Shown: one piece after another, positions 1 through 6,192 of the stretch
How positions within the stretch are numbered: position 1 is the stretch's first letter
Layout: every line of letters begins with the position of its first letter
Origin: Alphaproteobacteria bacterium
GTDB lineage: Bacteria; Pseudomonadota; Alphaproteobacteria; UBA8366
Direction of reading: 5' to 3'
Length of the DNA stretch: 9,730 nucleotides
Assembly: GCA_018665505.1 (NCBI GenBank)
Contig: JABJCS010000186.1
Span: 1-9,730, forward strand
The notes under the pieces: generated by a model
Databases searched by the model: none
What the model saw: only the letters and a program-made list of their open reading frames with translations
Told to the model about the DNA's origin: nothing
Position numbers and translations under genes: made by a program

Positions 1-86
1 TCGTCCGGCCCGTGGTCGTCGGACAGGTTCACGCCGCCGATCTCGCCGACGAAAGTATCATTGATGCGTTCAACTGAAAGACTCAT
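1..86 (-). CDS. TauD/TfdA-family dioxygenase, N-terminal fragment (cut by window edge)
   Basis: Only the first 28 codons are present; the gene continues beyond base 1. The peptide begins MSLSVERINDTF and continues VGEIGGVNLSDD. The 'G-x-E-I-x-G-V-(N/D)-L-S' pattern is typical of the N-terminus of TauD/TfdA Fe(II)/2-oxoglutarate-dependent dioxygenases. The ATG is at 84-86 and is preceded by GGGAG (complement of 95-99) with 8 nt spacing, so the start is well supported. It lies 39 bp downstream of the last permease gene, on the same strand, and is probably the last visible gene of the transporter operon. Family members hydroxylate taurine, alkylsulfonates, phenoxyacetates or other carboxylates, so the substrate stays open. 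The metal-binding His-x-Asp...His residues would lie outside the window, and the call rests on the N-terminal motif and context only. Confidence 0.66.
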   Translation of the reverse strand, partial: MSLSVERINDTFVGEIGGVNLSDDHGPD

Positions 87-125
87 AGTATTTGCTCCCA
101 ATGCGGGGGGCCTGGCGCGCGGGTA

Positions 126-1007
126 TTAGCGCTGCATGCCCCATTTCTGGAGGGTCCGGATTTCAACGCTCCGGAAGATCACGTTCTCGACCAGCAAGCC
201 GATGACAATGACCATGAAGAGTGCGGCGAAGACATACTCGGTATCGAGATTGTCGCCCTTCTCGAAGATCATCCAACCGAGGCCGCCATTGCCCGCGGCC
301 GCACCGAAGACCAGTTCTGCCCCGATCAGGGTGCGCCACGCGAAGGCCCAGCCGATCTTGAGGCCCGTCAGAATAGAGCCGAAAGCCGCCGGGACGAGAA
401 TTTTCAGGATGTACGGTATGCCCTTCAGCCCGTAATTCCGCCCGACCATCCGCAACGTCTCGCTGACGCTCATGAAACCCACATGGGTGCTGAGCGAGAC
501 CGCCCAGAGGACGGAATGAATGGTGACGAAAACCAATGCCGGAATGCCGAGGCCAAACCACAGCATTGCCAGCGGCAAAAGCGAGATCGCAGGCAACGGC
601 TGGAACATCGCCGTCATGGTGCTGAGGAAATCGCTGCCGATCCGGCTCGAGACCGCGAAGATCAAGAAGAGTGCCGCAAAGGCCAACCCCGCGGCATACC
701 CCAATAACAGGACGTAGATGGTGATCCCTATCTTCTCGAACATCTCACCCGACAGAATCGTCTTCCACAGAGTTTCCAGACTAAGAAAGAACGACGGGAA
801 CAACAGCGGCTCAACATTGCTGTACCAGGTATAAAACTGCCACAAGGCGACGAGGCCCAGCAGGATGGAGAACTTGCGAACGGCATTGATGTTCGAGAAC
901 TTCTCCCAGAGCGAAAGTTCACGCTCGACATCGACATCGGTCGCGGCACCCAATTCACCGCTCTCGAATTCGGGCCTGATATAAAGCTCAAGTGCCTTGT
1001 CGCTCAT
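126..1007 (-). CDS. ABC transporter permease, NitT/TauT (SsuC/TauC-like) family, permease 1
   Basis: This 293-residue inner-membrane permease belongs to an importer for a small organic or inorganic anion. A cytosolic N-terminal tail (about 1-45, with RPEFE at 11-15 and LSLWEKFSN at 31-39) is followed by hydrophobic segments near 46-64, 96-120, 138-175, 208-235 and 258-280. This is the BPD_transp_1 layout. The ATPase-coupling loop is seen as GRNYGLKGIPYILKILVPAA, about 189-208. The protein is clearly paralogous to the neighbouring permease: tail, loop and C-terminal KWGMQ are shared. It lacks the roughly 12-residue insertion that the neighbour carries after its 'AELVFG'. The gene starts 16 bp after the upstream permease stop and is followed by the dioxygenase. 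Family assignment is firm; the substrate is unknown. Confidence 0.92.
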   Translation of the reverse strand: MSDKALELYIRPEFESGELGAATDVDVERELSLWEKFSNINAVRKFSILLGLVALWQFYTWYSNVEPLLFPSFFLSLETLWKTILSGEMFEKIGITIYVLLLGYAAGLAFAALFLIFAVSSRIGSDFLSTMTAMFQPLPAISLLPLAMLWFGLGIPALVFVTIHSVLWAVSLSTHVGFMSVSETLRMVGRNYGLKGIPYILKILVPAAFGSILTGLKIGWAFAWRTLIGAELVFGAAAGNGGLGWMIFEKGDNLDTEYVFAALFMVIVIGLLVENVIFRSVEIRTLQKWGMQR

Positions 1008-1023
1008 ACCGTGTTCGTCCTCA

Positions 1024-1947
1024 TCATGCCTTCTGCATGCCCCATTTGCGTATTGTCCGGTCTTCGATGTTCCGGAAGATGCCGTTCTCGATCAGAATGC
1101 CGACGATGATCACCGTGAACAGTCCCGCGAAAACATAAGGGGTTTGGTTTTCCATCTGATTGGCGAAAATGATCCAACCGAGGCCGCCCGCGTTAGAACC
1201 TTCGGCGCCGAGACCACCGGAGGTATCCTGCACCTGGCCACCGAACACGAGTTCCGCTGCGATTAACGTCCGCCATGCAAATGCCCAGCCGATGCGTAAG
1301 CCGGTCAGGATGGCAGGGAATGCCGCCGGGACTAAAATTTTAAAGATATACGACAGCCCGCTGAGGCCGTAATTGCGGCCGACCATCCGCAGAGTCTCGC
1401 TGACCGCTTGGAAGCCCGCATGGGTATTGAGGGCGACCGGCCAGATGATCGAATGCAATAATGTAAAGATGATGGCTTGCTCGCCGAGCCCGAACCAAAT
1501 CATCGCCAACGGCAGGAGCGCGATTGCCGGTAGCGGGTTGAGCATGGCGGTCAAGGTCGTCAACAGATCACCGCCGAAACGCGTCCAAACGCCGAGCACG
1601 ACTAATACCGCCGCGATCCCGATGCCGATGCAATAGCCGACGAATAAGAGCCGGAGGGAATTCCAGACGTTCTGCAGGAGACCTTCGTTCACAAATGCGG
1701 AGACCAGCGCTTTCGCCGTGGCGCTGAAGGTCGGGAACATCAACTCGTTGATATCGCCGAGCTGCGTATACAGCTCCCACGAGACGACCAGTAGGAGCAG
1801 CACCGAGAGCTTACGCACCGGATCCATGTTCGATATCCGCTCCCAGAGCGAGAGACGGCGCTCGATATCGCCGATGACGGCTTCTTCCACCGCCGGGTTT
1901 TCGAATTCCGGCCGGATGTTGAGAGTGACCGCGCCGTCGCTAGCCAT
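1024..1947 (-). CDS. ABC transporter permease, NitT/TauT (SsuC/TauC-like) family, permease 2
   Basis: This 307-residue inner-membrane permease is the paralogue of the next gene. Both share the N-terminal 'IRPEFE' tail (11-16), the LSLWE motif (32-36), the coupling loop GRNYGL...KILVPAAF (190-210), the 'GWAFAWRTLI' helix (220-229) and an IRKWGMQ-type C-terminus. It differs by about 12 extra Gly/Ser-rich residues near 238-249 (GQVQDTSGGLGAEGSNAGG region), in a predicted loop before the last helices. The start codon overlaps the end of the ATPase gene by 8 bp. A strong Shine-Dalgarno, GAGGTGAT, sits 5 nt before the ATG, inside the ATPase reading frame, which supports coupled translation. The two permeases probably form a heterodimeric channel, since only one ATPase and one binding protein are encoded; this is an inference. 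Confidence 0.92.
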   Translation of the reverse strand: MASDGAVTLNIRPEFENPAVEEAVIGDIERRLSLWERISNMDPVRKLSVLLLLVVSWELYTQLGDINELMFPTFSATAKALVSAFVNEGLLQNVWNSLRLLFVGYCIGIGIAAVLVVLGVWTRFGGDLLTTLTAMLNPLPAIALLPLAMIWFGLGEQAIIFTLLHSIIWPVALNTHAGFQAVSETLRMVGRNYGLSGLSYIFKILVPAAFPAILTGLRIGWAFAWRTLIAAELVFGGQVQDTSGGLGAEGSNAGGLGWIIFANQMENQTPYVFAGLFTVIIVGILIENGIFRNIEDRTIRKWGMQKA

Positions 1948-2791
1948 GCGCGATCACCTCGTCTTCCAAAACACGATCCGCGAAGATCATGTTGTGGATT
2001 TTGTTTTGCAGCTCAGCGAAATCCTCCTGGCCGATGGTGGCTAAGGATTGATCGTGAGCGTTCAACTCCGCTTTCACCTGCCCCGGATGCGGCGACATGA
2101 TGAGGACACGGCTACCGACGATCACCGCCTCTTCGATCGAGTGGGTGACGAACAGCACCGTGAAGCGGGTCTCGTCCCACAGCTCAAGCAATTCTTCCTG
2201 CATCTGGCGGCGCGTGAGCGCGTCGAGGGCCGCAAACGGCTCGTCCATTAGCAGGATATCGGGCTCCATCGCCATGCCGCGCGCAATGGCGACACGCTGT
2301 TTCATTCCGCCCGAGAGCATGTGCGGATAGGTGTTCTCGAAACGCTCGAGCTTCACCTTTTGGATATACTCCATCGCGATGTCGTTCGCTTCGCTGGCCG
2401 AAGATGTCTTACCGCCGTTCGTCAGCGCAAATGTGATGTTCTCCTTGACCGTCTTCCAGGGTAGAAGTTGATCGAACTCCTGGAAAACCATGACGCGGTC
2501 GGGTCCTGGATCGCGCACCACATTACCTTTGAGGCGCATCTCGCCCTCAACCGGATGGATGTACCCCGCGACCGATTTCAACAAGGTCGACTTGCCGCAG
2601 CCGGACGGGCCCAGGATCACGAAACGATCCGCTTGAAAGACCTGAAAGCTGACACGGTATGTCGCCGTGATCAGATGTTCCTTGGTCTTGTACTGAATGG
2701 TGACGCCGTCGACATCAAGGATTGGGTCGATCGGCGAAGAGGCGGCGGGCTGCACGCCCGCCGCTCCACTCGTCACAATATTGGAAGCCAT
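1940..2791 (-). CDS. ABC transporter ATP-binding protein, NitT/TauT (SsuB/TauB-like) family
   Basis: This 283-residue cytosolic ATPase powers the importer. All nucleotide-binding motifs are present: Walker A GPSGCGKST (61-69), Q-loop Gln104 in VFQEFDQLLPW, signature LSGGMKQR (159-166), Walker B ILLMDEP (179-185) with catalytic Glu184, D-loop ALD (188-190) and switch His217 in VTHS. The 'QLLPW' stretch after the Q-loop and the 'MDEPFAALD' form are typical of the nitrate/taurine/sulfonate subfamily. An extra N-terminal tail of about 25 residues rich in Ala, Ser and Pro precedes the first strand. The start lies 9 bp after the stop of the binding-protein gene. The upstream bases (GCGAAAAAG) give only a weak ribosome site, so it may rely on coupling to the gene before it. 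Confidence 0.95.
   Translation of the reverse strand: MASNIVTSGAAGVQPAASSPIDPILDVDGVTIQYKTKEHLITATYRVSFQVFQADRFVILGPSGCGKSTLLKSVAGYIHPVEGEMRLKGNVVRDPGPDRVMVFQEFDQLLPWKTVKENITFALTNGGKTSSASEANDIAMEYIQKVKLERFENTYPHMLSGGMKQRVAIARGMAMEPDILLMDEPFAALDALTRRQMQEELLELWDETRFTVLFVTHSIEEAVIVGSRVLIMSPHPGQVKAELNAHDQSLATIGQEDFAELQNKIHNMIFADRVLEDEVIAHG
1953..1960 (-). promoter_or_regulatory. Shine-Dalgarno of permease 2, inside the ATPase gene
   Basis: Read on the minus strand this is GAGGTGAT, an eight-base match to the anti-Shine-Dalgarno sequence. It lies 5 nt before the permease 2 ATG at 1945-1947. It sits within the last codons of the ATPase gene, whose stop lies at 1940-1942, so the two genes overlap by 8 bp and are likely translationally coupled. 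Confidence 0.75.
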
Positions 2792-2800
2792 CTTTTTCGC

Positions 2801-3817
2801 TTAGCTTCCGTCATAGCCGTGATTGTTCGGCATGTAGTAATCCTTCCAGCTTTTCGGCTGTGGGATATCGCCGATACCGGCAAGGAAGTTGCCGTATTTC
2901 ATCGTATGCTTCGGAATTTCCGAGAACTCGATCTCGCTCTTATCCTTGAGCAAGGCAATAACATCGGCCGGATCCATCTTCGATTTTGTGTATTTAATGA
3001 AGATTCTAGCCGCCGCTTCCGGATTGGCTTTAATCCAGGCGAACGCCTCGGTGTAGGCAGATATCACGGCCGCATAGGTTTTCGGATTGTCTTCTGCGAA
3101 TTTTACCGGAACGCTCATCGCCAACACGGAATGCTGACCGCCCATGATGTCATAGGACGTGATGACATTGTGGACCTTGCCACTTTTCAATTCCTGATAG
3201 GAATACGGCAATGTCGCGAAATGACTTTTCACCGTCTGACCGCCGGACAGCAGCGCCGCCAGGGCAATCGGGTGTTTCATGGAGACGACGAGGTGGTCGA
3301 GCTTGTTCGGATCGTTCCATTTGTTCGCCGTGAACATTTGCAGCGTCACCGCCTGGATCGAGACCTTGGCCGCGGGTGTCGCGATCTTGTGATCTTTCAC
3401 CGTCAGGTAATCGTCAACCGTCTTCACGTTCGGATCGTTGGAGTTCAACTTCAACGGCATATCGGCCATCGTGATGGCACCCTTGAAGCGACCCTTCGAC
3501 TTTCCCCAAAGCTTCAGCATCGGGCCGACGCCGTGAGCGCCGAAATCGATCGTGCCGGCGAGAAGCGCCTTATTGATGTTGGCACCGCCGCTGATCTTGA
3601 ACATCTTGATGTTCGGCGCTTTCATGCCCATCGCTTTGGAATGTTTTTCAATGAGGCCGTTTTCCATGACGACATGAAGCGGCACATAAAGCAGGCCGAA
3701 CTGCTGCGCCATCTTAACGGTATCTACTTCCGCACTCGCGGTCCCAACCGTACCGAGCGCAAGCAGTGCACCGGCGGCCGCGCCGACGATCATCTTCTTT
3801 TCAAAGGAACGAGTCAT
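2801..3817 (-). CDS. ABC transporter substrate-binding protein, NitT/TauT (NMT1/SsuA-like) family
   Basis: This periplasmic binding protein is predicted at 338 residues from the ATG at 3815-3817. The start is supported by the Shine-Dalgarno AGGGAGGAT just upstream and by the signal peptide it exposes: basic MTRSFEKK, then the hydrophobic core MIVGAAAGALLALGTVG, then a likely cleavage after ASA (27-29). An in-frame ATG at 3913 would add 32 residues, bury the signal peptide and cover the leader repeats, so it is rejected. There is no Cys lipobox, so the protein should be soluble in the periplasm. The mature part has the family pattern of strand, 'YVPLHVVMENGLIEKHSKAMG' helix region, 'GGANINKALLAGTIDFGAHG' (anion-site loop region), and a later 'NPEAAARIFIKYTKSKMD' helix. 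The ligand cannot be deduced. It heads the transporter operon. Confidence 0.9.
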   Translation of the reverse strand: MTRSFEKKMIVGAAAGALLALGTVGTASAEVDTVKMAQQFGLLYVPLHVVMENGLIEKHSKAMGMKAPNIKMFKISGGANINKALLAGTIDFGAHGVGPMLKLWGKSKGRFKGAITMADMPLKLNSNDPNVKTVDDYLTVKDHKIATPAAKVSIQAVTLQMFTANKWNDPNKLDHLVVSMKHPIALAALLSGGQTVKSHFATLPYSYQELKSGKVHNVITSYDIMGGQHSVLAMSVPVKFAEDNPKTYAAVISAYTEAFAWIKANPEAAARIFIKYTKSKMDPADVIALLKDKSEIEFSEIPKHTMKYGNFLAGIGDIPQPKSWKDYYMPNNHGYDGS

Positions 3818-3822
3818 TAAAT

Positions 3823-3827
3823 CCTCC
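3823..3827 (-). promoter_or_regulatory. Ribosome binding site fixing the binding-protein start
   Basis: GGAGG on the minus strand, within AGGGAGGAT, lies 5 nt before the ATG at 3815-3817. It decides for this start over the in-frame ATG at 3913, which would give a protein with a buried signal peptide. Confidence 0.75.
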
Positions 3828-3842
3828 CTGTTTGCAGGTCTG

Positions 3843-3856
3843 AAGGCTTTAGCCTT
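3843..3856. repeat. Short hairpin in the binding-protein leader (AAGGCT-TT-AGCCTT)
   Basis: A perfect 6-bp inverted repeat with a 2-nt centre (in practice a 5-bp stem with a 4-nt loop) lies about 25 bp before the binding-protein start. It immediately follows a second hairpin at 3861-3879 in transcript order. There is no U-run after it, so it is not an intrinsic terminator. It may shape the mRNA leader; function is unproven. Confidence 0.4.
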
Positions 3857-3860
3857 TCCG

Positions 3861-3879
3861 CCGCCTTCTTTTGAGGCGG
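3861..3879. repeat. GC-rich hairpin in the binding-protein leader (CCGCCT-N7-AGGCGG)
   Basis: A perfect 6-bp GC-rich inverted repeat with a 7-nt loop (TCTTTTG on the plus strand). In the minus-strand transcript it precedes the AAGGCT/AGCCTT hairpin by four bases. Together they form two tandem stem-loops just upstream of the ribosome site, which could stabilise the mRNA or modulate translation of the highly needed binding protein. That role is inference. Confidence 0.45.
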
Positions 3880-3880
3880 T

Positions 3881-3921
3881 CTCGATACAATCGATGTAAC
3901 CCGAAAACGCCATGTATCGAG
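3881..3921. promoter_or_regulatory. Perfect 9-bp inverted repeat upstream of transporter operon; possible operator
   Basis: CTCGATACA at 3881-3889 is matched by its exact reverse complement TGTATCGAG at 3913-3921, with a 23-bp spacer. A smaller palindrome, TACA-N5-TGTA (3886-3898), is nested in the left arm and has the T-N11-A form seen in LysR-type regulator sites. It lies between the candidate promoter (3955-3983) and the binding-protein gene, so it could be an operator for a repressor or an RNA stem in the leader. No regulator gene is in the window. The exact 9-bp match in a 176-bp intergenic region is unlikely to be trivial, but a role is inferred. Confidence 0.45.
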
Positions 3922-3954
3922 TTTGAGGTTCTTATCGCCTCTTTTCAACAATAA

Positions 3955-3983
3955 ACTGTAGCATTTTGCTGTTCTCCGAACAA
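3955..3983 (-). promoter_or_regulatory. Candidate sigma70-type promoter of the transporter operon
   Basis: On the minus strand, TTGTTC (complement of 3978-3983) is followed after 17 bp by TACAGT (complement of 3955-3960). The -10 box is preceded by TGC, giving an extended -10. Matches to consensus are 3 of 6 and 4 of 6, so this is a modest candidate. Transcription would start near 3948 and give a leader of about 130 nt containing the inverted repeats. Confidence 0.3.
3970..3982. repeat. Small inverted repeat TGTTC-TCC-GAACA after the transglutaminase gene
   Basis: A perfect 5-bp inverted repeat with a 3-nt centre lies 11 bp past the stop of the transglutaminase-like gene and overlaps the candidate -35 box at 3978-3983. 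It lacks a clear following U-run, so it is a poor intrinsic terminator. It could be a short operator half, or chance. Confidence 0.25.
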
Positions 3984-3993
3984 CGGTCGGCGG

Positions 3994-4644
3994 CTACGCT
4001 TCCCCCGCCTCCGCCTCGAAGTCGCCCTCGATACCATCTTGCATATTCAGGTATTCGGCCCGGAACGTCGCGAGGATTTCTTCATACGGTACATCCGGGA
4101 ACGGTCCCCGGTCGCGGATATATTCCATGTGCTTGTTGCCGGTCTTGTCATATTCGTGGAACAAGGAATCCGTCTCGCCGTCGAAATCGAGCGTCTTGAG
4201 GCCAAACTTGTCGCACAGCGATTTATTGAAGGACGGCGTACATTTCACCCACCGGCCGTCGAGCCTTAGTTCGCAATAGGAGTGCCAGAAGAACACATCA
4301 GTTCCCATGGCTTCGGTCAGCTTCGGGGTCGCCATATGATTGCGCACATCCGCGTAGCCGGGCCGCGCCGGGATACTCTGCGCACGCGCGCACGCCGCCA
4401 GCAACGCCGCCTTCGAGACGCACCAGCCCCGGCCCGTGGCGAGCGCTTCTTTACCGGAATAGCTCTTAATATCGGCCAGCGGTAGATAAGCGTCATAACG
4501 CACGTCGTCCCGGACGGCGTAGAACAGCTTCAGGGCTTTTTGTGTAGGATCGGTCTCGCCGCCGACCGCTTTCGCGGCATAGGCGACGACGGCGGGATCT
4601 TCACTTTCGATCAGTCGTCCCGGTAAAAGATACGTGTCATCCAT
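3994..4644 (-). CDS. Transglutaminase-like (papain-fold) domain protein with altered catalytic triad
   Basis: Predicted at 216 residues from the ATG at 4642-4644; a GTG at 4648-4650 would add two residues, and neither has a clear ribosome site. The transglutaminase-like core is recognisable: the nucleophile Cys75 in GRGWCVSKA, the helix LLAACARAQSIPAR, and His121 in FFWHSYCEL. The third position, normally Asp in a 'DP' motif after the Trp-containing strand, reads RWVKCTPSFN, so Asp is replaced by Thr136. I recall 'TPxFN' in a recognisable branch of bacterial transglutaminase-like proteins, so this is likely a subfamily trait rather than decay. No signal peptide is seen, so it is probably cytosolic. 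It could be a peptidase, amidase or acyl transfer enzyme; the substrate is unknown. It lies 176 bp upstream of the transporter operon on the same strand. Confidence 0.8.
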   Translation of the reverse strand: MDDTYLLPGRLIESEDPAVVAYAAKAVGGETDPTQKALKLFYAVRDDVRYDAYLPLADIKSYSGKEALATGRGWCVSKAALLAACARAQSIPARPGYADVRNHMATPKLTEAMGTDVFFWHSYCELRLDGRWVKCTPSFNKSLCDKFGLKTLDFDGETDSLFHEYDKTGNKHMEYIRDRGPFPDVPYEEILATFRAEYLNMQDGIEGDFEAEAGEA

Positions 4645-4687
4645 GAGCACTAAAGATGCGTCCCGATACTAGGGTCGCAAGTCCCGC

Positions 4688-4996
4688 TTATCGGTCTTCC
4701 GGCGGAAGACCCTTCACTTCGGCGACGAACGCGGCAACGCCATCCTTTTTATGCTTCAGATGAACACGCTTCTCGGACGCCGCTTGATGCGGCAACCCCA
4801 CTCCCTTGCGTCGCGCCACAGACGGCCGAATGGGCCGCTTTTCGAACCCACCGCCGCAATTCGGGCAAACGTTATGGAGATGGGTCGCCACGCAATCAGC
4901 ACAGAACGTACACTCATACGTGCAGATCATCGCCTCCGTCGAGGACGGCGGCAGGTCCTTGTCGCAATATTCGCAATTTGGGCGCAGTTGGAGCAT
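4688..4996 (-). CDS. DUF1272 family Cys-rich (putative zinc-binding) protein
   Basis: This small protein is 102 residues from the ATG at 4994-4996. It opens MLQLRPNCEYCDKDLPP, the hallmark start of DUF1272 proteins, and holds eight cysteines in pairs: C8/C11, C25/C29, C32/C35 and C44/C47, with nearby His39 and His41. This suggests one or two zinc sites of treble-clef or RING-like type. After residue 55 the tail is basic and variable. A second ATG two codons upstream (5000-5002) is less likely, because the GAGGA ribosome site at 5003-5007 touches it directly, whereas it is 6 nt from the chosen ATG. The function of the family is not known. It is the first gene of the leftward block, 43 bp before the transglutaminase-like gene. 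Confidence 0.85.
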   Translation of the reverse strand: MLQLRPNCEYCDKDLPPSSTEAMICTYECTFCADCVATHLHNVCPNCGGGFEKRPIRPSVARRKGVGLPHQAASEKRVHLKHKKDGVAAFVAEVKGLPPEDR

Positions 4997-5002
4997 CGAC
5001 AT

Positions 5003-5007
5003 TCCTC
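5003..5007 (-). promoter_or_regulatory. Ribosome binding site fixing the DUF1272 start
   Basis: GAGGA on the minus strand lies 6 nt before the ATG at 4994-4996 but has no spacing to the ATG at 5000-5002. This favours the shorter start, which also matches the usual MLxLRPNC beginning of the family. Confidence 0.6.
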
Positions 5008-5148
5008 GCTAACGGTTGGAAGCCAACACCCTATCGTCTGAAGATGGGCAAGAAACAGAGCCATTCCGGAGAACGGAAGCGATCCAATTCGATTGCATTG
5101 CTGTCCAGCCTTGCCGTTCCAAATTGCTCCCTAACGTGAATTGAGTTT

Positions 5149-5153
5149 GGGAG
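5149..5153 (+). promoter_or_regulatory. Ribosome binding site fixing the oxidoreductase start
   Basis: GGGAG lies 8 nt before the ATG at 5162. It rules out the in-frame TTG at 5141 as the start, because the site would then be inside the coding region. Confidence 0.65.
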
Positions 5154-5161
5154 CGAGAGCA

Positions 5162-6184
5162 ATGCCAATGGAATTTGGATTTTTCATGCGCGGGCAATTT
5201 CCCGCTGAGATGGATATGCAGGAAACCTTCGCCGAGGCTTGCGAGCAGGCACGGGTCGCGGATGAGCTGGGGTATACCTATATCCTGAAGGGTCAGCATT
5301 ATTCGACGGCGCCGATGCAGGCGTTGCAGTTGGTGCCGTTCCTCTCACGGATCATGGTCGAGGCGCCGAACGCAAAGCTCGTCACCGGGATCGTGTTGCT
5401 GCCGCTGCATAAGCCGCTCGACATCGCGGAACAGCTCGCCTCGATCGACATCATGTCCGGCGGGCGGTTGGTCTTCGGCTCCGGCATCGGCTACCGCGAC
5501 GTTGAGTTCAAGGCCTTCGGCACGGAGGCAAAGGATCGAGGCAAACGCTTCGAGGAATGTTTGGAGGCAATCAAGCGGCTTTGGACGGAAGACACCGTCA
5601 CTATGAAGGGCTCCCACTTCGAACTCGACGAGGCTTCGTCATCCGTCAAACCCGTCCAGAAACCCATGCCTCCGCTTTGGATCGGCGCCAATGTAGACGC
5701 CGCCGTCCGCCGCTGCGCAAGGATGGCGGATACATGGTTCATCAACCCGCACCAGCGCATGGATACGATCGAGCGCCAGCTCGGCGTCTATCGCCAAGCC
5801 CTGGAAGCGGAAGGCAAACCAGACCCGAGCGTTCTGCCGCTGATGCGCGAGTGCTTCGTCGCGGAAACCACGGAAAAGGCCGTTGAGCTCGCACGTCCCT
5901 ATCTCGAGGCCAAGTACAAGGCTTACCACGAATGGGGGCAGGACAAATCCATGCCGGAAGGTGACAACGACCTGAACCTGCCCTTCGAGGAACTGGCCGA
6001 TGGCCGCTTCCTGCTGGGCTCTCCCGAAATGGTCGCCGAGCAGATTATCGATTACAACAAGCGCCTCGGCGTGAATGTCATCATCCTCGGCATTCAATGG
6101 GTCGGCATGCCGCACCAACAGGTGCTCGATTCCCTGCGATTATTCGCCAAGGAAGTCATGCCCATCGTCAAGGCAGCGACCTAA
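5162..6184 (+). CDS. LLM-class (luciferase-like) flavin-dependent oxidoreductase
   Basis: This 340-residue cytosolic enzyme of the bacterial-luciferase TIM-barrel superfamily begins at ATG 5162 (an alternative ATG lies two codons on). Family features in order: strand 1 MEFGFFM (3-9), helix with ARVADELGYTYIL (30-42) and 'GQHYST' (45-50), 'VTGIVLLPLHKPLDIAEQLASID' (74-96), the conserved SGGRLVFGSGIGYRDVEFKAFG (about 99-120), 'RFEECLEAIKRLW' (129-141), 'KPVQKPMPPLWIGANVDAAV' (163-182) and C-terminal 'GSPEMVAEQI' (286-295). These enzymes use FMNH2 or F420H2 and often oxygen to cleave or hydroxylate sulfonates, aromatics or other substrates. No reductase partner is encoded nearby. It opens the rightward block, and the next gene follows 8 bp after its stop. 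It is not specifically SsuD by sequence, and the reaction is open. Confidence 0.9.
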   Translation: MPMEFGFFMRGQFPAEMDMQETFAEACEQARVADELGYTYILKGQHYSTAPMQALQLVPFLSRIMVEAPNAKLVTGIVLLPLHKPLDIAEQLASIDIMSGGRLVFGSGIGYRDVEFKAFGTEAKDRGKRFEECLEAIKRLWTEDTVTMKGSHFELDEASSSVKPVQKPMPPLWIGANVDAAVRRCARMADTWFINPHQRMDTIERQLGVYRQALEAEGKPDPSVLPLMRECFVAETTEKAVELARPYLEAKYKAYHEWGQDKSMPEGDNDLNLPFEELADGRFLLGSPEMVAEQIIDYNKRLGVNVIILGIQWVGMPHQQVLDSLRLFAKEVMPIVKAAT

Positions 6185-6192
6185 ACCCCGAG

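Larger units (their letters stand above)
4997..5161. promoter_or_regulatory. Divergent intergenic region between the two gene blocks
   Basis: This 165-bp region separates the leftward DUF1272 gene from the rightward flavin-dependent oxidoreductase gene and must hold promoters for both. I see two short perfect inverted repeats: GTTGG-AAG-CCAAC (5015-5027) and TTCCG-N5-CGGAA (5064-5078). The latter lies about midway and could be a shared operator. No convincing -35/-10 pair was found on the plus strand (TTGCAT at 5093-5098 has no good -10 partner). The role of the repeats is unproven. Confidence 0.4.

Noticed and set aside
2468..3820. Long open frame (450 codons) on the plus strand opposite the binding-protein and ATPase genes
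   Set aside because: It is antisense to two clear ABC transporter genes. Its product is rich in His and Arg with no recognisable domain, as expected of a shadow frame in GC-rich DNA.
3882..3891. Ten-base match TCGATACAAT between the importer leader and 6743-6752
   Set aside because: A 10-mer match is expected many times by chance within a window of this size, and the second copy is inside the GST coding region.
3818..3913. Upstream in-frame ATG at 3913 for the binding protein
   Set aside because: It would put 32 residues before the signal peptide and has no ribosome site, while the ATG at 3817 has AGGGAGGAT directly upstream.
3970..3993. Intrinsic terminator after the transglutaminase-like gene
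   Set aside because: The stem TGTTC/GAACA is only 5 bp and there is no clear run of T after it on the transcribed strand.
5162..6184. Naming the flavin oxidoreductase SsuD (alkanesulfonate monooxygenase)
   Set aside because: General LLM-family motifs are present, but I cannot see SsuD-specific features. The importer context alone is too weak to assign that reaction.
6097..6192. Upstream in-frame start for the GST-like protein
   Set aside because: It would overlap the flavin oxidoreductase gene by 88 bp and add residues before the natural thioredoxin-fold start MRLFGRYNSP.
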